From positions 194,096 through 258,095 of the forward strand of contig JAZSLJ010000073.1 of the NCBI GenBank assembly GCA_045535305.1: a stretch of DNA of 64,000 nucleotides, given 5' to 3'. Made by a program: the position numbers and the translations under genes. This DNA comes from UBA1081 sp045535305 (GTDB lineage Bacteria; Bacillota; Clostridia; Oscillospirales; Acutalibacteraceae). The notes beneath the pieces were generated by a model. It was not told the origin of the DNA, searched no databases, and saw only the letters and a program-made list of their open reading frames with translations. Below, piece after piece: positions 44,823 to 52,232 of the stretch (position 1 is its first letter; each line of letters starts with the position of its first letter).

Positions 44823-46997
44823 TCAAAGATGTAAAACTCTTTCCTGGATTTCCTGTGTTCTGCCCTGATTCCAATACTGAGTTCCGATATAACCGCAGGT
44901 GCGTCTTGCAACGTTCATTTTGTTCTGATCTCGGTTACCGCATTTAGGACATTCCCATATAAGCTTGCCGTCTTCATCTTTGATGATTCTGATTTCACCG
45001 TCAAAACCGCAGCATTGGCAATAATCACTCTTTGTATTAAGCTCGGCATACATAATATTATCATAAATAAACTGCATAACTCCAAGTACTGCGGGGATAT
45101 TATCCTGCATATTGGGAACCTCAACATAAGAAATTGCACCGCCGGGAGAAAGTGTCTGGAATTGAGCTTCAAAAGCTAATTTCTCAAAAGCATCTATTTC
45201 TTCTGTTACATGAACATGATATGAATTTGTAATATAGCTCTTATCGGTTACACCCTCAATAACGCCAAAACGCTTTTGCAAACATTTTGCAAATTTATAT
45301 GTGGTGCTTTCAAGCGGTGTTCCGTAAAGCGAATAGTCAATATTTTCTGTTGCTTTCCATTTTGCCGTATATTCATTCAGCTTTTTCATTATAGCAAGGC
45401 CTAATTCTTTACCCTCAGGTGTTGTCATCTTTTTTCCTGAAAGAGCATAAACTGTCTCCCAGAGACCTGCATAGCCGAGAGATATTGTTGAATATCCACC
45501 ATAAAGGAGTTTATCTATTGTTTCACCTTTTTCAAGTCTTGCCAATGCACCGTATTGCCAAAGTATCGGTGCGGCATCTGAAAATGTACCTTTTAATCTC
45601 TCATGACGGCATCTTAATGCTCTGTGGCAAAGCTCCATACGTTCGTCAAATATTTTCCAGAATATATCTATATCTCTGTCTGCTGAAAGAGCAATATCAA
45701 TAAGATTTACGGTTACAACACCCTGATTGAATCTGCCGTAATACTTTGGAGTACCGTTTTCATCAACATAAGGAGTAAGGAATGAACGGCAACCCATGCA
45801 GGTATAACAATGACCGTCTCCGTTTTTATCAACCTTGTTCTGAAGCATAATTTTCTCGGAGATATAGTCAGGCACCATTCTTTTTGCAGTACACTTTGCC
45901 GCAAGTTCTGTAAGATACCAATACTTACTGCCTTCTGTTATGTTATCTTCTTCAAGAACATAAATCAGTTTGGGGAATGCAGGAGTTATCCACTCGCCTG
46001 CTTCATTCTTGACCCCTTCATATCTCTGTTTCAGAGTTTCTTCGATAATCATTGCGAGGTCAGCCTTCTGTTCTTCATTTTCAGCTTCACCGAGGTACAT
46101 AAATACTGTTACAAACGGTGCTTGTCCGTTGGTTGTAAGAAGAGTTACAACCTGATACTGGATTGTTTGAACACCTCTTGAAATTTCTTCGCGAAGTCGG
46201 CCTTCTACAATTCCGTTTATCTTATCGTCGGAGACTGAAACGCCGAGCGCGTCAAGTTCTGCATAAACAGCTTTTCTTATTTTTTCTCTTGAAACATTTA
46301 CAAACGGGGCAAGATGTGTAAGACTTATACTCTGCCCGCCGTACTGATTACTTGCAACCTGCGCGATAATCTGTGTTGCAATATTACAAGCGGTTGAAAA
46401 ACTGTGCGGTTTTTCAATAAGTGTACCGCTTATAACAGTACCGTTTTGCAACATATCTTCAAGATTAACAAGGTCGCAGTTGTGCATATGCTGTGCAAAA
46501 TAGTCTGCATCATGGAAATGAATAATACCCTGCTCGTGAGCTTCAACAATATCTGACGGCAGAAGAATTCTTTTTGTAAGGTCTCTACTTACTTCACCTG
46601 CCATGTAATCACGTTGTACGCTGTTAACGGTAGGATTCTTATTTGAATTTTCCTGCTTTACCTCTTCATTATTACATTCAATAAGTGATAAAATCTGATT
46701 GTCGGTTGTGTTTGCTTTTCTTGCAAGAGATCTTGTAAATCTGTAGCGCACATATGTTTTTGCAAGCTCAAATGCGCCTTTTGCCATTATCTGGTCTTCT
46801 ACCATATCCTGTATTTCTTCAACAGATACTGCCCTGCCGAGTTTGTTACATTTGTATTCAACATATTCTGCAATATCTGCAATCTGTTCCTGTGTAAGCT
46901 CTCTTTTTTCAGATGCACTGTCAGCCTTTGTAATAGCTGCAATAATTTTATTTATGTCAAAATTTTCTTCAGAACCGTTTCTTTTTATAATCTTCAT
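44823..46997 (-). CDS. nrdD: Anaerobic ribonucleoside-triphosphate reductase
   Basis: A class III RNR, the oxygen-sensitive enzyme that makes deoxynucleotides. The 724-residue protein has an N-terminal ATP-cone (MKIIKRNGSEENFDINKIIAAITKAD), a barrel with HDADYFAQHMHNCDLVNLEDML, and a zinc site of four cysteines (C-Q-C-C ... C-P-K-C). The C-terminal radical segment RTCGYIGTQYWNQGR has the glycyl residue at about 702. The frame begins at 47039, but ATG 46997 with GGAGG and the ATP-cone start was chosen. It is followed directly by nrdG and is transcribed divergently from a Crp/Fnr-type regulator. Confidence 0.96.
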   Translation of the reverse strand: MKIIKRNGSEENFDINKIIAAITKADSASEKRELTQEQIADIAEYVEYKCNKLGRAVSVEEIQDMVEDQIMAKGAFELAKTYVRYRFTRSLARKANTTDNQILSLIECNNEEVKQENSNKNPTVNSVQRDYMAGEVSRDLTKRILLPSDIVEAHEQGIIHFHDADYFAQHMHNCDLVNLEDMLQNGTVISGTLIEKPHSFSTACNIATQIIAQVASNQYGGQSISLTHLAPFVNVSREKIRKAVYAELDALGVSVSDDKINGIVEGRLREEISRGVQTIQYQVVTLLTTNGQAPFVTVFMYLGEAENEEQKADLAMIIEETLKQRYEGVKNEAGEWITPAFPKLIYVLEEDNITEGSKYWYLTELAAKCTAKRMVPDYISEKIMLQNKVDKNGDGHCYTCMGCRSFLTPYVDENGTPKYYGRFNQGVVTVNLIDIALSADRDIDIFWKIFDERMELCHRALRCRHERLKGTFSDAAPILWQYGALARLEKGETIDKLLYGGYSTISLGYAGLWETVYALSGKKMTTPEGKELGLAIMKKLNEYTAKWKATENIDYSLYGTPLESTTYKFAKCLQKRFGVIEGVTDKSYITNSYHVHVTEEIDAFEKLAFEAQFQTLSPGGAISYVEVPNMQDNIPAVLGVMQFIYDNIMYAELNTKSDYCQCCGFDGEIRIIKDEDGKLIWECPKCGNRDQNKMNVARRTCGYIGTQYWNQGRTQEIQERVLHL

Positions 46998-47044
46998 TTG
47001 TAAACCTCCATTCTTTAAATTTATATTTATTTTATGCAAGAGTC

Positions 47045-47107
47045 ATTTTACAATATAAATTTAAAAATATCTGTTGCATTTGCAACAAAAATGAAATATA
47101 ATACAAT
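47045..47107. promoter_or_regulatory. Divergent promoter region with a 7-bp-arm palindrome
   Basis: TGTTGCA-TT-TGCAACA lies at 47072-47087. On the plus strand its right arm overlaps the -35 TTGCAA (47080-47085) of a promoter with TACAAT at 47102-47107 (16-bp spacer), serving the regulator. On the minus strand a TAAAAT (47050-47045) sits so that the palindrome centre would be at about -41.5 from a start near 47038, the geometry of class II Crp/Fnr activation of nrdD. Binding is inferred. Confidence 0.5.
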
Positions 47108-47154
47108 ATGTAGTTGAAATAAAAAATATTGGGTACTGTATAGGGTGGTAAAAA

Positions 47155-47793
47155 ATGATTAAATATTCAGCATTTGAGAATTTATCAGGTGCAGAAACGG
47201 CTGAATTGCGTATGTGTTTGTGTACGACATCGAAAATATACAAAAAAGGCGACATAATTATGCAATTCGGTCAATCTGATGAAATTCTGGGCTTGATTGA
47301 AACTGGATTAGCATATCTGATACGAATTGATATGTTCGGCAACAGAAGTATTATAGACTATTATGAAAGCGGTGATGTTTTCGGTCGTAAACTTGCACCT
47401 GAATCGGAAAAAGATGCTTATTTTGTGTTTGCAAAAGAAAAATGCAATGTTACATTTATAGATTTTGATAAGTTGTTGAAAAAATGTAATAAGAATTGCG
47501 AAAAACATACTGTATTTTTAAATAATCTGTTAATGATTACATTACAAAAATCACAAATGCATATTGATGTTTTGAGTCAGAGGACTACAAGACAAAAACT
47601 GATTACATATTTTGAATATCAATGCAATAAAAACGGATCTGATACTTTTATTATTCCATTATCGCTGTCGGATTTATCGGATTATTTATCTATAGACAGA
47701 AGTGCAATGATGCGTGAAATAAAAAAAATGAAAACAGACGACATTATCGCAGCAGATGTTAATAAAATTACAATGAAAAACAGGTATACATAA
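47155..47793 (+). CDS. Crp/Fnr-family transcriptional regulator
   Basis: A 212-residue regulator. It has an N-terminal cyclic-nucleotide-binding-like sensor fold (IYKKGDIIMQFGQSDEILGLIETGLAYLIR, SIIDYYESGDVFGRKLAP), a dimerisation helix (LMITLQKSQMHIDVLSQRTTRQKLITYFEYQ) and a winged helix-turn-helix (IIPLSLSDLSDYLSIDRSAMMREIKKMK). Several cysteines in the sensor half (CNVTFIDFDKLLKKCNKNCEK) raise a possible redox or Fe-S role, unproven. Its last codons and stop lie inside the left inverted repeat of a MITE-like element at 47781-48080, so its native C-terminus may have been altered. It diverges from nrdDG. Confidence 0.88.
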   Translation: MIKYSAFENLSGAETAELRMCLCTTSKIYKKGDIIMQFGQSDEILGLIETGLAYLIRIDMFGNRSIIDYYESGDVFGRKLAPESEKDAYFVFAKEKCNVTFIDFDKLLKKCNKNCEKHTVFLNNLLMITLQKSQMHIDVLSQRTTRQKLITYFEYQCNKNGSDTFIIPLSLSDLSDYLSIDRSAMMREIKKMKTDDIIAADVNKITMKNRYT

Positions 47794-48080
47794 CGCCGAC
47801 TGTTGGTAAGGAAATTTTTCTTTAAAATGTGAACTAACCGCACAATAAATCGTTGAAAAATCACCGATATGCGTCAGCATTATCGGTGATTTTCGCCTTT
47901 TCTTACACGATTATTTCGCATTTTAAAGTGCTTCGCAGTTTCGTAAGAACTAAAAATTGCTTGTATTGAAGCCACAAAACGCAGCAAGGCTGCCGCCTTG
48001 CGAGGCTTTTGGCAAAAATACGGGGAATTTTGTTCGAGAAACAAATACTTCCTTATCAACAGTCGGCGAACGTGTACCTG
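47781..48080. mobile_element. MITE-like inverted-repeat element, about 300 bp
   Basis: The ends are near-identical inverted repeats of about 32 bp: CAGGTATACATAACGCCGAC at 47781-47800 against CAGGTACACGTTCGCCGACT read from 48080 leftward, one gap and a few changes, continuing through TGTTG[G/A]TAAGGAA. Inside are a 13-bp-arm hairpin (47857-47869 with 47881-47893) and a perfect GCAAGGC-TGCC-GCCTTGC hairpin (47984-48001). No transposase is encoded and no clear target duplication is seen. It fills the gap between two convergent genes and supplies the stop of the first. Confidence 0.65.
47857..47896. terminator. Internal hairpin of the repeat element, possible terminator
   Basis: AAAATCACCGATA (47857-47869), an 11-nt loop and TATCGGTGATTTT (47881-47893) form a 13-bp stem whose T-run ends it in one direction and A-run in the other. 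It could terminate both flanking convergent transcripts. Confidence 0.5.
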
Positions 48081-48086
48081 CAAATT

Positions 48087-49505
48087 TTATTTCATTATTT
48101 CTGTCATTTTTCTGAAATTGTCAGCTATAGTCTGCTGTGAGTTGTATCCGAGTGAATTTGTTTCGTGATAATGACTTCTGTCAAAACGGTCTCTGCCGTT
48201 GCTTAAATACGGCTGAGTAGGGTGAAGAACAAAGTCGTTAGGAGCAACAACATAACCTGTCATATCATTTGTAACGCCGAAAACAAGCAGATTTTCATCC
48301 CCTGCAATTTCAACAAGCGGTGTTGGGTTGATTTCCGGCCCTTTACCTGTTGCTGAATCTTCTGCCGAAGCGTATCCGCCGTAAACGGTTTCGGGGAAAT
48401 TCTCTCCGGGAAGAAGCAGAATTTTCTGCTTACCTATTTTTATGTAAGTCATTTCACTTTTAAGCGCAAGTCCCAAATCACCGTTTTTGCAGGGATAGCG
48501 TTTAGAGCTCATAACTTTAAGCTGTGCAAGGAATGCAAGAACGGGATTATCAACGGGATAGTAGAATGGCTGACGGAGTGATGAAATTGTGCAGTCAAGT
48601 TTTTCATCATTATCTATTTTAAGAGCCGCTTTTCCGAGACATTCACCTTGCAGACGTACTCTTTCTACCTTATCTTCACAGAAATCACCGGGGTCAACAT
48701 TACCGATTGCACCTATTCCGAAAAGTACGTTTGCATCCTTTTCTTTGTAGATAGTCTGTCGCATATGGTACGGGTAATCAGCACTTACTTTTCTGCAAGA
48801 GCCGCCGAGTGTATTGGGATGTGCACCGAAATTCAGAAACCATGTTTCTTTTGTTCCGTTATCAGGTACAAATCTTAATCTTGTAAGTACATCATGCGTT
48901 ACATCCGGAGGTCTGCGGTCTAAAACTGCTTCGGGAACATGAATTGTGCCGACAAAAAGATCTCCGTCTGTTCTGTTATCATATGCTTCATGACATACTT
49001 TGCAGATTGAATCAAAGAGCTTTTGCATATATTTTTCGTTTTTGCCCGTCTTAGGAAGCTTGCCCCAATAACCAACGGTATCAAAACCTGCGTGGTTATG
49101 TGTACAACATATATTTATACCGACACAACCAACTTTTTTATATATCGGAGAGAGCATATCACGTATTTTTGTAACCTCAACGCGTGTAAGACCTACACAA
49201 TCAGCACTTACCATGAATAATCCGCCGTTATCTCCGCAGCCTAACCACATTGCACTTACTGTAATCGGGTCATAGACACCTTCTATTTTTTTTGCCATAG
49301 CATGTCCTGCAATCCAATATGTTTTAGTGTCAAGATCATCAGGCATAACCTCACAGCAAGAAAAACCTAATTTATATTTATCTCCTGCAACGTGTTTTAC
49401 AACGTGATCAGGAATTGGCGGTGCTGTCATTTTCTTTGCTAATTTTTTTCCGCTTCTTTTTGAAATAAACTTAACGGCTGAAGCCGCTACATCAGCAATA
49501 TTCAT
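48087..49505 (-). CDS. Neutral/alkaline ceramidase-like protein
   Basis: A 472-residue protein resembling the N-terminal catalytic domain of neutral ceramidases (hydrolysis of the amide bond of ceramide). Family-like blocks in order are a zinc-histidine segment ICCTHNHAGFDTVGYW, FLNFGAHPNTLGGS with a second histidine, GIGAIGNVDPGD at the place of the usual NxGDVSPN, and LLPGENFPETVYGG with the expected glutamate. It lacks the C-terminal beta-sandwich of full-length ceramidases (about 650-700 aa) and a signal peptide, so a different amide or a cytosolic substrate is possible. Confidence in the superfamily is good, in the substrate low. Confidence 0.75.
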   Translation of the reverse strand: MNIADVAASAVKFISKRSGKKLAKKMTAPPIPDHVVKHVAGDKYKLGFSCCEVMPDDLDTKTYWIAGHAMAKKIEGVYDPITVSAMWLGCGDNGGLFMVSADCVGLTRVEVTKIRDMLSPIYKKVGCVGINICCTHNHAGFDTVGYWGKLPKTGKNEKYMQKLFDSICKVCHEAYDNRTDGDLFVGTIHVPEAVLDRRPPDVTHDVLTRLRFVPDNGTKETWFLNFGAHPNTLGGSCRKVSADYPYHMRQTIYKEKDANVLFGIGAIGNVDPGDFCEDKVERVRLQGECLGKAALKIDNDEKLDCTISSLRQPFYYPVDNPVLAFLAQLKVMSSKRYPCKNGDLGLALKSEMTYIKIGKQKILLLPGENFPETVYGGYASAEDSATGKGPEINPTPLVEIAGDENLLVFGVTNDMTGYVVAPNDFVLHPTQPYLSNGRDRFDRSHYHETNSLGYNSQQTIADNFRKMTEIMK

Positions 49506-49665
49506 AGTAACCTCCGAAATTTTAGATGTTATTAACTATTATAATATAACTAAGGTGTTTCTGCAACATATAAATTTTGAATATTTATTAAATTTTCTTG
49601 TATTTTTTTGTAAAAGATAGTTAAAAAATTATAATTTTGTGATATAATTAATATTGGTGATTAAA

Positions 49666-50775
49666 ATGTTATTAAAAAACGGATATATTTTTTATGACGG
49701 TGATTTTAAAATCGGAAATATCAAAATTGATTATGATAAAATCAGTATAATTGATTTTGATAATAAATTAAGTGTTGATGACGGTATTGACTGTTCGGGA
49801 AAATACATTTTTCCGACACTTGTTGATATACATACACACGGATGTGTCGGTAGTGATTTTTCTTTTGCGAATACAGAAGAAATCTGCTCAATGCGTGAAT
49901 ATTATTTAAAAAACGGAATAGGAGTGATTTTGCCTGCAACGGTGTCTCTTTCAGATAATGACATCGTTAATGCGGTAAACAATATTGAATATGCATCGAA
50001 ATGTAACTGCAATGGTGCTGATATTGCAGGTGTAAATCTTGAAGGACCTTATCTTTCACCGAAAAAATGCGGCGCACATGACAGTACACTATTAAAAGCT
50101 CCCGATATTAATTTTATTAATTCACTTGGTGATATAATAAAAATCGTAAATGTTGCGCCGGAATATCCAGATGCATTTGATTTTATAAAAGAATTTAAAG
50201 GAAAAGTTTCTATTGCTCATACTGATTGTGATTATGATACCGCCGTAAAAGCAATAAATTGCGGTGCAGATCACATCACTCATATTTTCAATGCTATGAA
50301 CGGCTTGAATCACCGCAATCCGGGTGTAATAGGTGCATTTTTTGATACAGATGCATACGCTGAGATAATATGCGACAGTATTCATATACACGATGCAGTA
50401 CTCAGAATGATGTTTAATTCTGTGGGTGATAGACTTGTTATTATTTCGGATTCAATGGCGGCAACGGGTCTTGAAAACGGTCAGTATAAGCTCGGCAATC
50501 TTGATGTAACCGTTAATAACGGCAAAGCAACTCTGTCCGACGGAACTCTTGCCGGTTCGGTAATGAATTTGTATGATATGATGAAAAATCTGATAAAAAT
50601 CGGTGTTGATAAACGAATCGCAGTTGCCGCGGCAACAGAAAATCCTGCTAAATCAATCGGTATAGATAACATATACGGAAAGATTGAAGCAGGTAGACAT
50701 GCGGATATCGTTATTGCTGATGAAAATTTCAATATAGAATCTGTTATATTCAAAGGCAAATGCTTGACAAATTGA
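49666..50775 (+). CDS. nagA: N-acetylglucosamine-6-phosphate deacetylase
   Basis: It removes acetate from GlcNAc-6-P in amino-sugar catabolism and cell-wall recycling. The 369-residue amidohydrolase shows the metal/active-site signatures FPTLVDIHTHGCVGSDF, VNLEGPYLSPKKCGAHD, KVSIAHTDCDYDTAVKAINCGADHITHIFNAMN, HRNPGVIG and VIISDSMAATGL. In-frame TTG and GTG codons precede the ATG at 49666; the GGTG and spacing favour the ATG. The upstream TATAAT is at 49643-49648. The gene is not linked to nagB. Its 3' end contains the -35 box of the next transcription unit. Confidence 0.93.
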   Translation: MLLKNGYIFYDGDFKIGNIKIDYDKISIIDFDNKLSVDDGIDCSGKYIFPTLVDIHTHGCVGSDFSFANTEEICSMREYYLKNGIGVILPATVSLSDNDIVNAVNNIEYASKCNCNGADIAGVNLEGPYLSPKKCGAHDSTLLKAPDINFINSLGDIIKIVNVAPEYPDAFDFIKEFKGKVSIAHTDCDYDTAVKAINCGADHITHIFNAMNGLNHRNPGVIGAFFDTDAYAEIICDSIHIHDAVLRMMFNSVGDRLVIISDSMAATGLENGQYKLGNLDVTVNNGKATLSDGTLAGSVMNLYDMMKNLIKIGVDKRIAVAAATENPAKSIGIDNIYGKIEAGRHADIVIADENFNIESVIFKGKCLTN

Positions 50776-50792
50776 TGATTATAATGTATAAT
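50764..50792 (+). promoter_or_regulatory. Full-consensus promoter of the small peptide unit
   Basis: TTGACA (50764-50769), a 17-bp spacer and TATAAT (50787-50792) is a perfect sigma-A promoter. The -35 box is within the last codons of nagA. Start is predicted near 50799. Confidence 0.85.
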
Positions 50793-50825
50793 TCTAACAT
50801 CCTGAATGATTTGGAGTGATATTCT

Positions 50826-50891
50826 GTGTGGCTTGAGGTTATTGCCAAAGTTATTGATATAATCAATTATATTGTTAATAAGCTTCGTTAA
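50826..50891 (+). CDS. Tiny amphipathic-helix peptide (21 aa)
   Basis: A 21-codon frame starting with GTG, nine bases after GGAG (50813-50816), encodes MWLEVIAKVIDIINY followed by IVNKLR. Hydrophobic residues fall at 2, 3, 5, 6, 9, 10, 12, 13, 16, 17 and 20, with charged or polar ones at 4, 8, 11, 14, 18, 19 and 21. This makes an amphipathic helix with a tryptophan near the N-terminus, like phenol-soluble modulin or delta-toxin peptides in general form but with no sequence match I recognise. It has its own consensus promoter and terminator and no other reading frame, so the unit seems built to express this peptide or a small RNA. Confidence 0.6.
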   Translation: MWLEVIAKVIDIINYIVNKLR

Positions 50892-50913
50892 AAAACATTT
50901 ATAAATAAATGAC

Positions 50914-50946
50914 AAAAGTGCCTGAAATATATTCAGGCACTTTTTT
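50914..50946. terminator. Strong terminator of the peptide unit
   Basis: AAAAGTGCCTGAA-ATATA-TTCAGGCACTTTT (50914-50944) is a 13-bp stem followed by a T-run to 50946. Its A-rich left arm also suits termination of the leftward gene ending at 50965. Confidence 0.92.
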
Positions 50947-50964
50947 AAGGCTTTATCTTGTGTC

Positions 50965-51342
50965 CTATGCAAGTTTGTTGATGTATTCACAGTAGATATA
51001 CACATTTTCTATCTTCTTTGCTTCAACACCGTTTTCTGTTTTTACAACAGGCTGAGTCTCTGAAGGTGTGATATAACGCTTGAATACGATTGCGCTCTGA
51101 CCTGGCTCTAAATGAAAAATCTGTTCATAATGACATTTGGTAATATCAATGTTGAGATAATCTGTCAGAATACGGTCAATAGCTCTGTCCGTGTAACAAC
51201 AACAAACGCCTACATCGGTAAAAACTTCAACAATTGCTTTTGCCTCCTCAATACTGATAAGATCAATTTTGAATGTTCCGTTACCGACCGCAAACATTGT
51301 GTCATTGTCGAGAATTATTAATGAGTTTTTTCTGTTATCCAT
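50965..51342 (-). CDS. Unrecognised protein, possibly DUF1874/STIV B116-like
   Basis: A 125-residue cytosolic protein: NSLIILDNDTMFAVGNG, then ISIEEAKAIVEVFTDVGVCCCYTDRAIDRILTDYLNIDIT, then LEPGQSAIVFKRYITPSE and VYIYCEYINKLA. The layout (short N-terminal strand, an E-E-A-K helix, and the PGQSAIVF strand) recalls the DUF1874 / viral B116-like fold, but I hold this loosely. Three consecutive cysteines (CCC) are notable. An ATG at 51348 abuts GGAGG; the ATG at 51342 has proper spacing and was chosen. It diverges from the SARP-like regulator and shares a terminator with the peptide unit. Confidence 0.55.
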   Translation of the reverse strand: MDNRKNSLIILDNDTMFAVGNGTFKIDLISIEEAKAIVEVFTDVGVCCCYTDRAIDRILTDYLNIDITKCHYEQIFHLEPGQSAIVFKRYITPSETQPVVKTENGVEAKKIENVYIYCEYINKLA

Positions 51343-51383
51343 AATCATACCTCCATATAATCAATTTATTGATTAAATTATAA

Positions 51384-51412
51384 TTGACATTAGTTATAAA
51401 AATAGTTAAAAT
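51384..51412 (+). promoter_or_regulatory. Promoter of the SARP-like regulator
   Basis: TTGACA (51384-51389), a 17-bp spacer and TAAAAT (51407-51412) precede the GAGGTG ribosome binding site and ATG. Confidence 0.65.
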
Positions 51413-51443
51413 AATAGTGTAAGATTAAAAATGAGGTGATATT

Positions 51444-52187
51444 ATGGCAAAAGCACAAAATAAAGTTTATATAAATTTTTTCGGTGAATTAACGATTAAG
51501 ACATCTTACGGTATTATATCGGAAAATGATATACATTCAAAGCACATGAATAAGCTTATTGCCTACCTCGTTCTTAACAGAAAAACAATTGCATCTGTTG
51601 ATATTCTCACGGCAATACTCTGGCCGCAAGGTGTTGACGATCCCTACTCAAGTCTGCGAGGTCTTGTTTGCAGATTAAAAAAAATAATAAAGCCTGCATT
51701 CCCCGATGAAAGCTTTATTGTTGCCAAAAACGGCTCATATGAAATTAATAAATCATTTAATCTTGTTGTGGATGCCGAACAGCTTACGGTAATATCAAAA
51801 TTTAATATCAATTCTGCAGCAGCAAAATCTTTTCTTGATAACACTTGTTATCCGTTTATAGAATCTCTTTCCGCTGATATATGGGGTTTACCCGTTACAA
51901 CATATTATAATTCAAGAATGATAACATACGTAGCAACAGCTGTAAGCAAAATGATTGATGAATGTGATTATGATTCTGCGGTATTTTATGCAACGAAGGG
52001 CTTGATAATAGACCCGTTGTCTGAAGACCTGCATATTCTTATAATTACGGCATTGATAAAAAAAGGCTGTCGTAAATTAGCAATAGACCACTATGAAAAC
52101 ACAATTAAAATGTTTAAAAATGAATATTCTGTTACACCTGACTTAGCTTTTAAAAATATGATCAATAAAATTTTATATGGTTGCTAA
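51444..52187 (+). CDS. SARP-like transcriptional activator (winged helix + BTAD)
   Basis: A 247-residue DNA-binding protein. The N-terminal half is an OmpR/PhoB-type winged helix (VYINFFGELTIKTSYGIISEND, KLIAYLVLNRKTIASVDILTAILWPQGVDDPYSSLRGLVCRLKKIIKPAF). The C-terminal half is a bacterial transcriptional activator domain with helical repeats (YDSAVFYATKGLIIDPLSEDLHILIITALIKKGCRKLAIDHYENTIKMF). This is the domain pair of SARP regulators; in Firmicutes they are often single-gene regulators of unknown regulons. It is transcribed divergently from the 50965-51342 gene, so that gene is a possible target. Confidence 0.82.
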   Translation: MAKAQNKVYINFFGELTIKTSYGIISENDIHSKHMNKLIAYLVLNRKTIASVDILTAILWPQGVDDPYSSLRGLVCRLKKIIKPAFPDESFIVAKNGSYEINKSFNLVVDAEQLTVISKFNINSAAAKSFLDNTCYPFIESLSADIWGLPVTTYYNSRMITYVATAVSKMIDECDYDSAVFYATKGLIIDPLSEDLHILIITALIKKGCRKLAIDHYENTIKMFKNEYSVTPDLAFKNMINKILYGC

Positions 52188-52232
52188 AATAAAATTATTA
52201 TGTTAATATTTAATTGAATCGGAGATGATTTG

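Noticed and set aside
47880..48083. Open frame of 67 codons on the minus strand within the repeat element
   Set aside because: It spans most of the inverted-repeat element, includes its hairpins, has no ribosome binding site and looks like translated repeat. Not called a gene.
50481..51005. 174-codon minus-strand open frame across nagA, the peptide unit and its terminator
   Set aside because: It would run through a strong terminator and the nagA coding region in antisense, without a ribosome binding site or known domain.
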